This document shows positions 52,738 through 60,711 of a stretch of DNA of 64,000 nt, one piece after another. Where the stretch lies: the NCBI GenBank assembly GCA_965223305.1, contig CBDCWT010000034.1, forward strand, positions 28,937 to 92,936, given 5' to 3'. This DNA is from CBDCWT01 sp965223305 (GTDB taxonomy: Bacteria; Planctomycetota; Planctomycetia; Pirellulales; Pirellulaceae). The position numbers and the translations under genes were made by a program. The stretch's first letter is position 1, and every line of letters begins with the position of its first letter. The notes beneath the pieces are model-generated. The model did no database searches. It saw only the letters and a list, made by a program, of their open reading frames with translations, and had not been told where the DNA came from.

Positions 52738-54615
52738 ATGACAAGCGCGAAGAAATCCGCTGCCCATAGAATTCGTCCACGCGCGACTGCTCGCCGAGGT
52801 ATTGTCACGGTGCTTGCCGCCGTGTTGCTGACAGCGATCTTTGCCTTCGTCGCGCTTGCCGTCGATACCGGCGCGGTGTTGATGACGAAGACGGACATGC
52901 AGAACGCCGTGGACGCGGCTGCACTCGCGGCATCTCAGGAAATCGTGCGAGCGGTTGAACAGGCAGCAGAGGAGGGCCCGGGCTCGACGGGGATAAGCTC
53001 GCTTGTCGAAATGAATGCGCGGGAGGTTGCCAGAGAAGTTGCCGCGGCGAACGGCGTCCAGATCAACCCAGCACAGGACGTTGTCTTCGGAAGACGCAGC
53101 TACGACGAAGCGACTAACTCCTGGCCCATCGAGTGGGGCGCGGAACCGTACAACGTCGTCAAAGTCACTGCCAACCGCAACCAGCCGAACCTGGAACAGC
53201 CGGACGGGGAGATCGAGCTGAGTTTCGGTTGGGCGGTAGGCAAGTCATCAGTTCCGTTGAGCGTCTCTGCGGCTGCCTTCGTCGAAGCGCGCGACCTGGC
53301 TTTGGTGCTCGACTACTCGGGATCCATGAACCACGACAGCCAATTTCGCGGGCCCGCGCTGGACAAGCTTGGCCAGGCAGCGATCGAGGCCAACTTGTTC
53401 GACATCTGGAAGGACTTGGGATCGCCCGTGTATGGCAACCTTCCTTACAAACCCGACTACGTCACCGTGCCGAAAGCACCAGCCGACGTTACTTGGAAAG
53501 GAAGGACTGTCGAGATCACGTTCAAGCAGGACTGCACGCGCGTCTACCTGGAGTTCGCCAATGGCGCCGGCCAATACTTCAAGGGGGGAAAAGCGGGCCG
53601 AACGAAGAGCTACGAGGGTACTGGATCGTACTTCGGCAAGCTGGTTGCCATCACTTGGGTCGAAAGAGGTGTGTGGACGCCATACGACTTTTACGACTCG
53701 CATACCATCAAGGCGGCACTAGGACTCGATGTGGTGCCCTATCCCTACAAAAGAGGCAGCTGGGACAACTACATCGACTACTGCCGAGACTCGACCGGTA
53801 CCACGCCATGGTACGACAAAGACATCTACACCACCGGCTACCGCCGAAAGTTTGGCATGTTGACACTTGTCGAGTTTTGGATTTCCAAGAGAAAAACGTT
53901 TAGCGAGACCGAAGAGCTGTGGAAAACGCGCCACTACCCGTTCCACGCGGTCAAAGAAGGAGCCGGCCTGTTCTGCGATTTTCTGAAGGACCTCAAATTC
54001 GGTGACTACCTCGGTTTGGTCACTTACGACGAGACGTCGCGCATCGAAACCGGGTTGGATGAAAACGGCATGCCGATCGTCGATCTGGGCCGTAACTTGG
54101 TGACCAACAACTATAGCGATATCAACACCATCCAGCAGCACAAGCAGGCAGCGCACTACTCGCATACCACCAACATCGGTGCGGGGATCGATCAGGCTAT
54201 CGAGCTGTTGACGAATTGGGGCCGCTACGGAGCCAAATCGACCATCGTGCTAATGACCGATGGCCGGGCCAATGTCAGTGATCCAGAATGGAGCCCGCCT
54301 GAGGGTTGGGACTGGAATACTCTCACCGACTACGACGGTGATGGTATCGCCGACTACTCGACAAAGGACGAGGACAAACTCTACGGCATCGGCAAAGCCA
54401 AGGAAGCCGTCGATAATGGGTGCACGATCCACACCATGAGCGTCGGTGCCAGCGCTGACCGGGAGATGATGAAAGCGATCGCCTTCATCGGCGGCGGAGT
54501 GTGGATCGATATCCCAGGCGGCTCGACGGTGTCGGAAATGGAAGAGCAGTTGTTAGACGCCTTCACCGAAATTGCCGCCAAGGTGCCTCCGGCCAAGCTT
54601 GTCTACGCCGATTAA
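52738..54615 (+). CDS. TadG-like protein with von Willebrand factor A domain carrying a large insert
   Basis: 625 aa. The N-terminus ARRGIVTVLAAVLLTAIFAFVALAVDTGAVLMTKTDMQNAVDAAALAASQ is the TadG/Tad-like membrane helix. The vWA domain begins near residue 187 (LALVLDYSGSMNHDS, MIDAS DxSGS) and ends with TNIGAGIDQAIELL and TIVLMTDGRANV. Between the first MIDAS strand and helix 1 (HAVKEGAGLFCDFLKDLKFGDYLGLVTYDE) there are about 190 extra residues with beta-rich character (VEITFKQDCTRVYLEFANG, then YFGKLVAITWV). Such surface vWA proteins often bind ligands or pilus tips. The start is set by an ATG 47 bp after the preceding stop. Confidence 0.85.
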   Translation: MTSAKKSAAHRIRPRATARRGIVTVLAAVLLTAIFAFVALAVDTGAVLMTKTDMQNAVDAAALAASQEIVRAVEQAAEEGPGSTGISSLVEMNAREVAREVAAANGVQINPAQDVVFGRRSYDEATNSWPIEWGAEPYNVVKVTANRNQPNLEQPDGEIELSFGWAVGKSSVPLSVSAAAFVEARDLALVLDYSGSMNHDSQFRGPALDKLGQAAIEANLFDIWKDLGSPVYGNLPYKPDYVTVPKAPADVTWKGRTVEITFKQDCTRVYLEFANGAGQYFKGGKAGRTKSYEGTGSYFGKLVAITWVERGVWTPYDFYDSHTIKAALGLDVVPYPYKRGSWDNYIDYCRDSTGTTPWYDKDIYTTGYRRKFGMLTLVEFWISKRKTFSETEELWKTRHYPFHAVKEGAGLFCDFLKDLKFGDYLGLVTYDETSRIETGLDENGMPIVDLGRNLVTNNYSDINTIQQHKQAAHYSHTTNIGAGIDQAIELLTNWGRYGAKSTIVLMTDGRANVSDPEWSPPEGWDWNTLTDYDGDGIADYSTKDEDKLYGIGKAKEAVDNGCTIHTMSVGASADREMMKAIAFIGGGVWIDIPGGSTVSEMEEQLLDAFTEIAAKVPPAKLVYAD

Positions 54616-54919
54616 GTTGGTAGGCCGGAACAAGCGGCGCAAAGAGCATGCATCAGCATACCATTTCCCCGCCGCGCTGTTCCGGCACGCGGTGGTTGCG
54701 TTTGACACCAAATTGAACCTTGTAACGCCGGAACGGCGCGGCGGCCACGTCGTGCGAAGAGTCAACGTCTCTCTTGCCGCTTGTTCCGGCCTACTCACTG
54801 CGCTGGTACACCAACTCCCCTCGCTGACGCTTCGGGTTAGAAAACACGACAATCCGACATCTTGTCCCTGCGGAGAGCCTCTGACGGCCTGCGAAAGACG
54901 CGCTCTCGAAAGATCCGCC
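54616..54919. other. Intergenic between convergent genes, mostly fold-back repeat
   Basis: It contains the fold-back element 54620-54794 and, at 54803-54840, a half copy of the AACCCGAAGCGT family (CTCGCTGACGCTTCGGGTTA). No gene was recognised. Confidence 0.6.
54620..54794. repeat. Nested inverted repeat (GTAGGCCGGAACAAGCGGC family)
   Basis: The outer arms GTAGGCCGGAACAAGCGGC (54620-54638) and GCCGCTTGTTCCGGCCTAC (54776-54794) are perfect inverted repeats. An inner pair CCGCCGCGCTGTTCCGGC (54669-54686) and GCCGGAACGGCGCGGCGG (54727-54744) nests inside with one mismatch. It starts five bases after the tadG-like stop and could terminate transcription from both sides; there is no U-run. Confidence 0.78.
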
Positions 54920-56365
54920 CTAGGGACGCGTGTGCAGGACTTCCACCGAGTTGTGCACGCCCTCGATAAGTCCTGTTCCTGTCACGAAGACCACGCAGTC
55001 GCCGGGTGTGAGCAGTTCTTGGTCCCGGCCCCAGCGCTCGACAAACTCGCGCAAAGCTTGGGCTTCTTCGACCGGCGCGTCCAGCAGCGGTGTAATTCCC
55101 CAGAAGAGACTCATACGTCTTAGCACTGGCTCCGACGAGCTGACGGCGACCGCCGGCGTCAGGCAACGTTGTTTGGCGTGTACGCGGGCCGTACTGCCGC
55201 CGCGCGTACTAATGACGATCAACTTGGCGAACAGCTGGTTGGCGATATGGGCTCCACCCGCCACCACGGCGGCGGTTACTGGGTGGACCCCCACCGATAC
55301 AGGCTGTTGCTGCGGTCCAAGTGAGGTGCGGTGCAGCATCCGTTCGGTCGCCATCATGATCTGATTCATCATCCCGACCGATTCCCGGGGAAACTCACCG
55401 ATTGCCGTCTCTCCGGAGAGCATGCAAGCATCCGCACCGTCGAGAATGGCATTGGCGACGTCTGACGCTTCCGCCCGAGTTGGTCGTCTGGAATGATGCA
55501 TGCTGTCCAGCATTTGCGTGGCCACGATGACCGGCTTAGAAAATGCATGACATGTCGAGATGATTCGTTTCTGGGCAACCGGTGTCTCGGCAACATCGAT
55601 CTCGACCCCCAGGTCACCGCGAGCCACCATGACGCCGTCGGCGGCTACGACGATTTCGTCTAGCTGGTTGAGCGCTTCGCGCTTCTCGACCTTGGCGATC
55701 ACGAACGGCTGCGAGCCGCTGGATGCCAACAGCTCTCTCAATTCATGAATGTCGTCCGGCGAGCGGACGAAGCTAAGACTAACGAATTCGACTCCCGTTT
55801 GGGCGGCCCAGACAGCATTGTCACGATCCGCCGCGGTGAGTCCCGGCACGCTCAACTTGACGCCGGGTAGGTTGATCCCTTGGCGGCTTCGGAGCGTGCC
55901 GGCGGCGATGACACGGCATAGCGCCGAGTGGGAGTCCGATTCGGTAACTTCCATGCTGACCGTGCCGTCGGCCAACATCACACGATCTCCCGGCGACAGT
56001 TCGTCGACCAGCGGCTCGTAGTTGCTGACGAGCTCGTCGGTTCGCCCGGCCACGTCGCCCCGTATGAAGCGGAAGTTCCTTCCTTCCTCGCATTCCGTGG
56101 GGTCGCTGTAGAGCTCCCCCAAGCGAATCTTGGGACCCGCCAGGTCGACGAGGATCCCGATCGCCTCCCGTGCGTCATGGCTGATGCGGCGAATGTCGGC
56201 TACGACCTGCTCGTGTTCCGCCCGGTCGCCGTGCGCCATGTTGACGCGAAACACATCGACACCTGCATCGACCAGGCTCCGGAGCACCGCCGGGTCTCGG
56301 CAAGCCGGCCCGACCGTGGCGACAGTTTTCGAGCGTACTCGGGGAATCGTGGGACGCTGACCCAT
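54920..56365 (-). CDS. pyk: Pyruvate kinase
   Basis: 481 aa from ATG 56365. The frame stays open far upstream, but that part is out-of-frame sequence of the next gene. Hallmarks: RSKTVATVGPACRDPAVLRSLVDAGVDVFRVNMAHG, LVDLAGPKIRLGEL, GLTAADRDNAVWAAQTGVEFVSLSFVRSPDD, FVIAKVEKREALNQLDEIV, GVMVARGDLGVEIDV, the TQMLDSM segment and RAEASDVANAILDGADACMLSGETAIGEFP. It transfers phosphate from phosphoenolpyruvate to ADP in glycolysis. It is shorter and more divergent at the C-terminus than E. coli PykF but complete. It lies eight bases downstream of the metallopeptidase gene. Confidence 0.93.
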   Translation of the reverse strand: MGQRPTIPRVRSKTVATVGPACRDPAVLRSLVDAGVDVFRVNMAHGDRAEHEQVVADIRRISHDAREAIGILVDLAGPKIRLGELYSDPTECEEGRNFRFIRGDVAGRTDELVSNYEPLVDELSPGDRVMLADGTVSMEVTESDSHSALCRVIAAGTLRSRQGINLPGVKLSVPGLTAADRDNAVWAAQTGVEFVSLSFVRSPDDIHELRELLASSGSQPFVIAKVEKREALNQLDEIVVAADGVMVARGDLGVEIDVAETPVAQKRIISTCHAFSKPVIVATQMLDSMHHSRRPTRAEASDVANAILDGADACMLSGETAIGEFPRESVGMMNQIMMATERMLHRTSLGPQQQPVSVGVHPVTAAVVAGGAHIANQLFAKLIVISTRGGSTARVHAKQRCLTPAVAVSSSEPVLRRMSLFWGITPLLDAPVEEAQALREFVERWGRDQELLTPGDCVVFVTGTGLIEGVHNSVEVLHTRP

Positions 56366-56373
56366 GGTCCTGT

Positions 56374-57252
56374 TCAGAGTGAGTCGTAGCGGAGCTCGAA
56401 CAGCTGGAACATCCCTTCTATATCCCCCGTTTCCAGGCCGCGGTGAAACCAAGCGAAACGCTGGGCGGAAGTGCCGTGCGTAAAGGAGTCGGGCACGACG
56501 TAGCCTTGGGCCGACTTTTGCAGCTTGTCGTCGCCAATCGCTGTGGCCGCCCGCAGTGCCTCTTCGATGTCGCCCGGCTCGAGAATCTTGAACATCTGCT
56601 GGGCATGATGCGCCCACACACCCGCCAGGTAGTCGGCCTGAAGTTCCAGCCTTACCGAAAGCTGGTTCTTCTGGGTCTCGCCGACACCTCGCTGGGCCGA
56701 ATGGACTTTTTGCATTTGGCCCAGCTCGTTTTGTACGTGGTGCGCGACTTCGTGAGCGATCACATAGGCCATCGCAAAGTCCCCCGGCGCGTTGAGCTCC
56801 GAGTGCATCTGCTGGAAGAAGCTGAGGTCGAGATAGACCTTTTGGTCGCCTGGACAGTAGAACGGTCCGACGGCAGCCGAAGCAAAGCCGCAAGCGGACC
56901 GCACCTGGCCTGAGAACAACACCATCTCGGGCGGGTTGTAGGTTTTCCCCAACTGATTGGAGAAGATGGCACTCCAGACGGCCTCCGTGTCGCGCAACAC
57001 AACCTTGGAGAATTCTCCGAGTTGGTCGTCTTCGCCGCCGGCACGCGCCTGATTCTCCGCAGGTGCTTGGGCCCCCGGAGGCGCTCCTTGCTGGAGGAAG
57101 ACGCGCGGATCGCCGCCCATCAGCACGAACACCACGACCAGAACCAACCCCAGACACCCACCCCCGACCGCCATCGGACGACCGCCCATCGCGCCGCCCA
57201 TTCCTCTGCGATCTTCGACGTTTGTGCTCTGTTGTCTACCGCGCCAACGCAT
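56374..57252 (-). CDS. Neutral zinc metallopeptidase, YpfJ family
   Basis: 292 aa. One membrane helix at residues 29-47 (VGGGCLGLVLVVVFVLMGG) follows a cytoplasmic Gly/Arg-rich segment. The catalytic motif HEVAH is at 167-171 (YVIAHEVAHHVQNELG), and the third ligand region is LELQADYLAGVWAHHA. CGFASAAVGPFYCPGDQKVYLD with two Cys is also typical. The family (pfam04228-type, YpfJ) is widespread but poorly characterised. It is probably cotranscribed with pyk. Confidence 0.92.
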   Translation of the reverse strand: MRWRGRQQSTNVEDRRGMGGAMGGRPMAVGGGCLGLVLVVVFVLMGGDPRVFLQQGAPPGAQAPAENQARAGGEDDQLGEFSKVVLRDTEAVWSAIFSNQLGKTYNPPEMVLFSGQVRSACGFASAAVGPFYCPGDQKVYLDLSFFQQMHSELNAPGDFAMAYVIAHEVAHHVQNELGQMQKVHSAQRGVGETQKNQLSVRLELQADYLAGVWAHHAQQMFKILEPGDIEEALRAATAIGDDKLQKSAQGYVVPDSFTHGTSAQRFAWFHRGLETGDIEGMFQLFELRYDSL

Positions 57253-57438
57253 TTCGACCTCTAAGATGAACTCGCGACAAAACAGGACCGAGCGGCCATA
57301 GCGAGACCCTGTTACCGGGCACGTTTACTTCAGTGGCACATTATATACGCTGGCCGATTTGATTGAAAAGCCAAGTGCTCCCTGTCGGGGGCGCGGGGTC
57401 GGATCGAGGACAAGGCGTCAACGTAGTGGTGCGCTGCT

Positions 57439-57464
57439 GTAGGACGGGCACTCTTGCCCGTCCG
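57439..57464. repeat. GGACGGGCA-CTCT-TGCCCGTCC hairpin, left copy
   Basis: GGACGGGCA and TGCCCGTCC pair perfectly around a four-base loop. An inverted copy of the whole unit, including the outer GTA/TAC bases, lies at 57681-57706. Confidence 0.75.
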
Positions 57465-57483
57465 TGAGTACTCCGCCGCGAGC

Positions 57484-57666
57484 ATTAACCCGGATTATTC
57501 ATGAAGATCGTCGCGAGAGGTTGTAAGTACGTTCGTGGCAAGGAAGGTGAGCAAGTCTCCCGCAGGCGTATTGAAGCAATACGTCGAGGGAGAATTGTGA
57601 AGCATGACGAAGCCACGGATGGACTTACGACCTCGCAGCAGATCGCTCATGAATAATTCGGGTTAA
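57484..57666 (+). mobile_element. Palindromic fold-back element (MITE-like), copy 2
   Basis: Nearly identical to the reverse complement of 27289-27470, with only a few substitutions over 180 bp. The ends TTAACCCGGATTATTCATGA and TCATGAATAATTCGGGTTAA are inverted repeats. Internal pairs include CGTATTG/CAATACG and TCTCCC/GGGAGA. It encodes no protein. Confidence 0.78.
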
Positions 57667-57680
57667 CGCCTGTCCTCGAG

Positions 57681-57706
57681 CAGACGGGCAAGAGTGCCCG
57701 TCCTAC
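57681..57706. repeat. GGACGGGCA hairpin, right copy (inverted)
   Basis: GACGGGCAAGAGTGCCCGTC followed by CTAC is the reverse complement of the left copy. Confidence 0.75.
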
Positions 57707-57794
57707 GGTCGGCTGCTTGTCGAGCAACAGGCTGAGCTCCACATCCCACCGTCGATCCGCAGTCCAAATCACTAACGCCTGGGCAAGTACGGGC

Positions 57795-59273
57795 TCACGA
57801 GTCGGCGTCCATGATTCGAGTCGGTCCGGTCCCAGATGCTCCGATTCCGAAATACTCGTGAATGAACCCCTTCCGGTTCCCCTCGCAACGCACGTACTCG
57901 ACGATGGCGTAGAGCCTCTGTTGGTCCCTCTTCAGCTTCTCTTGCAATCGCAGGGGATCCATCAATTGCTCGGGGAGGCGGGTGACCGTACGGATCTCCA
58001 GAGGCGAGAGCGATCCCTCGATGACACCGTAGCGGTCCATCATCGCCAGGGCCGTCTCCAGGCGACGGTCATGTTTCGCCCTGGCATGCAATCTCTCCCT
58101 CAACCAGTCCAGCCCGAAGGCGTTGATCTGCTCGAGCTCGTGCTGCAGAAAATCGTAAACACGTTCATAGAACTCTGCGTCTGGATTGCTCCACCGCAGA
58201 AACTCCATCTGTGTCGCCAGATCTCGCTGGTCGTAAAGCAACAGACAAAGCGAATCCAGCCCGTCACGCCCGGCGCGACCTATCTCTTGATAGTAGGACT
58301 CGATTGACCCAGGGACCTCCGCGTGGATCACGAAGCGGATGTTCTCTTTGTCGATTCCCATGCCAAAAGCGTTCGTGGCTAACACCAGCTGATTCTCTTG
58401 ATGCATGAAACAGTCTTGGATCTCCTTGCGTCTCGCCCGTTCCAGCTCGCCGTGGTAGATCAGGTGCGGGACGTTGAGCTCGCGAAGGTGATCGCTGAAC
58501 CGCAGCAGCGTCTTGATCAGGGTGAAATAGACGATACCGTTGCCGAGGTGTGCGTCGCGAACATCCAGTATCCGCTCCAGCTTGCTTTCGTCTTCCCAAG
58601 CCTCGATAACGTCCAGCCTCAAGTTCGGTCGCTCGATCCCTTCGTGAAAGAGCATGACCTCGCACGGTTCCAGGCCCAGATGGTGGATGATGTCGGCCTG
58701 CACGGCCGGAGTGGCCGTGGCGGTCAGCGCGATCGTTGTCGGCTGGCCGACGAGCTGGCGTATCTCACGCAGACGTGTGTAGTCAGGACGGAAGTCATGT
58801 CCCCACTCACTGATACAGTGTGCCTCGTCGACGGCCAGCAGCACGACGCGGCGCTGCGCCAGCACACGCACGAACTCCGACTTGCGGAAACGCTCGGGTG
58901 TCACATAGAGCAACTGGTATTCGCCACGACTGACTGCCGCGTAACGCTGCTCGCGTTCGTTTCGTCTCAGTGAGGAGTTGATATACGTCGCCGACACTCC
59001 ACGAGCGTTTAAGGCGTCGACTTGATCCTTCATCAACGCGATCAGAGGCGAGATCACGAGCGTCAACAGTGCCTGCGATTGCTCTTGCTGCTGGCCACCC
59101 GGTGCGTCATTGGCAAGAATGGCCGGAATCTGGTAGCAGACTGATTTGCCCATACCGGTCGGCATGATAACCAGCGCATGTCCACCGGACAGAATTCTCT
59201 GTATCACAGCCAGCTGTCTGCCTCGAAAGCGGCCGTGGCCAAAAAGTCGCTGTAGCACCTCGAGCGGGGTCAT
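57795..59273 (-). CDS. recQ: RecQ-family ATP-dependent DNA helicase, short form lacking the zinc and HRDC modules
   Basis: 492 aa from ATG 59273. Superfamily 2 motifs are complete: GRQLAVIQRILSGGHALVIMPTGMGKSVCYQIPA, VISPLIALMKDQV, AVDEAHCISEWGHDFRPDY, ALTATATP and TNAFGMGIDKENIRFVIHAEVPGSIESYYQEIGRAGRDG. After the helicase core, the segment YVRCEGNRKGFIHEYFG corresponds to the RecQ zinc-binding start, but the expected CxxCDxC is absent and the protein ends 18 residues later. No HRDC domain is seen. It unwinds DNA 3'-5' in repair if active. A hairpin repeat lies in its upstream region. Confidence 0.88.
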   Translation of the reverse strand: MTPLEVLQRLFGHGRFRGRQLAVIQRILSGGHALVIMPTGMGKSVCYQIPAILANDAPGGQQQEQSQALLTLVISPLIALMKDQVDALNARGVSATYINSSLRRNEREQRYAAVSRGEYQLLYVTPERFRKSEFVRVLAQRRVVLLAVDEAHCISEWGHDFRPDYTRLREIRQLVGQPTTIALTATATPAVQADIIHHLGLEPCEVMLFHEGIERPNLRLDVIEAWEDESKLERILDVRDAHLGNGIVYFTLIKTLLRFSDHLRELNVPHLIYHGELERARRKEIQDCFMHQENQLVLATNAFGMGIDKENIRFVIHAEVPGSIESYYQEIGRAGRDGLDSLCLLLYDQRDLATQMEFLRWSNPDAEFYERVYDFLQHELEQINAFGLDWLRERLHARAKHDRRLETALAMMDRYGVIEGSLSPLEIRTVTRLPEQLMDPLRLQEKLKRDQQRLYAIVEYVRCEGNRKGFIHEYFGIGASGTGPTRIMDADS

Positions 59274-59314
59274 CGGTAAGATCGTGGGCGGTAAGAGTAG
59301 GGGCGGGTGGGGCG

Positions 59315-59383
59315 TAACCCGAAGCGTGAGCGAGAGGGAGTTGGTGTACCAACGTAGGTAGTTCCCTCGCTTACACTTCGCGC
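59315..59383. repeat. AACCCGAAGCGT hairpin repeat, diverged
   Basis: AACCCGAAGCGTGAGCGAGAG and CCCTCGCTTACACTTCGCGC are the degraded arms, around the usual GAGTTGGTGTACCAACG core. It is placed between the TPR gene end and the recQ start. Confidence 0.7.
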
Positions 59384-59423
59384 TTCCGATTGAGCCAAGA
59401 TCGCAAGTTTCCAAAGACGCGGC

Positions 59424-60143
59424 TTAGGGGGTCGCCTCGATTGGTTCTGGGTTTCCCGGCGGGTAGAGCGGTGTTGGAGTCGGCAACAGCTCCAGATCGC
59501 GAGAAGTCCCTTCGTCCCGGCTGGGACGCACGTCTTGCGGGCCGGGGTCGGTAAACCGCAACAGCATCGTGAGCTGGTGTTGTGCAAAAGCTCGCCATTC
59601 GGGGCGAGTTTCGAGAAAAATCAGTTCTTGCAGCTCCTCAAAGATCTCGTAGTCGCGGTCGCCGCGCCGCAGTTTGGCACGCACCAAGTTTCCCAGAAAT
59701 TCGGGATTGGTCGCCTCTTGTGACCAGGCGGTTTGGTACATCTCGATCGCCTCGTCGAAACGCCCTGCGGCTTCGAGGGTCATGCCCAGGTTGTTGGTTG
59801 GCTCTGGGCGGTTGGGCATGGATGCCATGGCTCGCTCGAATGACCAGGCTGCCGAGTAAAGGTCACCTTTGTCATAGTAAAGTAAGCCGATGTTGTTAAG
59901 CGCCGGTCCAAACGACTCATCAGCGATGATCGCGTTATGGAAGGCGATTTCCGCCTTGGCCGGTTTTCCTTGCTTCAGAAACGCGACTCCGCGGTGGTGT
60001 AGATGCTCGGCTTTTTGGCTGTCGCTGTCCTCAACCGCGGAAATCAGATCGGTGTCCGATTGATTCAGCGCATGACAACCGGCGGCATCCAGCGATGCCA
60101 GCACTAGCAGCATCGATCGCAATGGGTTGTGTGCCGCGCTCAT
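59424..60143 (-). CDS. TPR-repeat lipoprotein of the secretion operon
   Basis: 239 aa. The leader LLVLASLDAAGC ends in a lipobox-like Cys23, suggesting a lipid anchor. Three to four TPR units follow (KAEHLHHRGVAFLKQGKPAKAEIAFHNAII, PALNNIGLLYYDKGDLYSAAWSFERAM, EPTNNLGMTLEAAGRFDEAIEMYQTAW). The C-terminus is Pro-rich. It follows the GspM-like gene on the same strand, so it may be a pilotin-like or accessory factor of the type II system; this is an inference. Confidence 0.83.
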   Translation of the reverse strand: MSAAHNPLRSMLLVLASLDAAGCHALNQSDTDLISAVEDSDSQKAEHLHHRGVAFLKQGKPAKAEIAFHNAIIADESFGPALNNIGLLYYDKGDLYSAAWSFERAMASMPNRPEPTNNLGMTLEAAGRFDEAIEMYQTAWSQEATNPEFLGNLVRAKLRRGDRDYEIFEELQELIFLETRPEWRAFAQHQLTMLLRFTDPGPQDVRPSRDEGTSRDLELLPTPTPLYPPGNPEPIEATP

Positions 60144-60711
60144 CGGTTATCGGGTAAGGACGTGAAAGCGTGTTGGCGCGCAGAGGAGACGTGGACGATC
60201 GACTATTCGGGGAAAAGATGAGTTGTGTCAAGGTCAAGTCAGCCTTCCAGGTCTCCCGGGGAGAGGTGGCGGAGTTGCTAGCCTCCGACAGCCGGAGGCT
60301 ACGGACAGTCAACCCGCGCTTAGCATCGACCAAGTGATGCGCAAAGGAGACCGCCTGCTGCAGCGTTACGCCATCCAGCCGAATCTGCACAGGCCGGATA
60401 CGGTAGGGTGATCCGTCCAGGCGGATCAGCGGATCGGGCCGGATTTGCTCGATCGAGTTGCCGACGCCCGCTTGCTTTGCAGCTTCGCCGACATGTTCGA
60501 AGGTCGTTCCCACCGATTCGGTCTCCATGACGGCAAACTGGGGAAGTTGTCGGAGCGAGCTGATTTCGGCCGCCAAACGCGCGCAAAGTTCTGTATCCTG
60601 CTGGGCTGTTTTCAAGGCCGCGACGCTTGACCAGTAGTACCAGGCCGCAACTGCTGCGAAAAACGCCAACGGCACGAGCGCCAGTTGTGCGGCGAATGGA
60701 GTTCGCTTCAT
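60031..60711 (-). CDS. Type II secretion GspM-like inner-membrane protein (probable +1 shift near its end)
   Basis: Short cytoplasmic N-terminus and one membrane helix (LALVPLAFFAAVAAWYYW), then a coiled and ferredoxin-like periplasmic region (VGTTFEHVGEAAKQAGVGNSIEQI, VQIRLDGVTLQQAVSFAHHLVD, LTVRSLRLSEA, WKADLTLTQLIF), as in GspM/PilO proteins. As read it runs to 60031, overlapping the TPR gene by 113 bp with unnatural Ser/Arg-rich sequence. Removing one T from the TTTT at 60213-60216 gives QLIFPE and a stop at 60203, clear of the next gene. The start overlaps the gspL stop (ATGA). Confidence 0.75.
   Translation of the reverse strand: MKRTPFAAQLALVPLAFFAAVAAWYYWSSVAALKTAQQDTELCARLAAEISSLRQLPQFAVMETESVGTTFEHVGEAAKQAGVGNSIEQIRPDPLIRLDGSPYRIRPVQIRLDGVTLQQAVSFAHHLVDAKRGLTVRSLRLSEASNSATSPRETWKADLTLTQLIFSPNSRSSTSPLRANTLSRPYPITDERGTQPIAIDAASAGIAGCRRLSCAESIGHRSDFRG

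Larger units (their letters stand above)
57253..57794. other. Intergenic: element nested between GGACGGGCA hairpins
   Basis: It contains hairpins at about 57439-57464 and 57681-57706 flanking the fold-back element at 57484-57666. The first 100 bp should carry the promoter of the metallopeptidase/pyk pair; none is clear. Confidence 0.6.

Noticed and set aside
56366..57157. N-terminal extension of pyruvate kinase by 264 residues, suggesting a fusion
   Set aside because: The extension is Arg/Gly-rich out-of-frame sequence of the YpfJ-type gene; pyruvate kinase starts normally at 56365.
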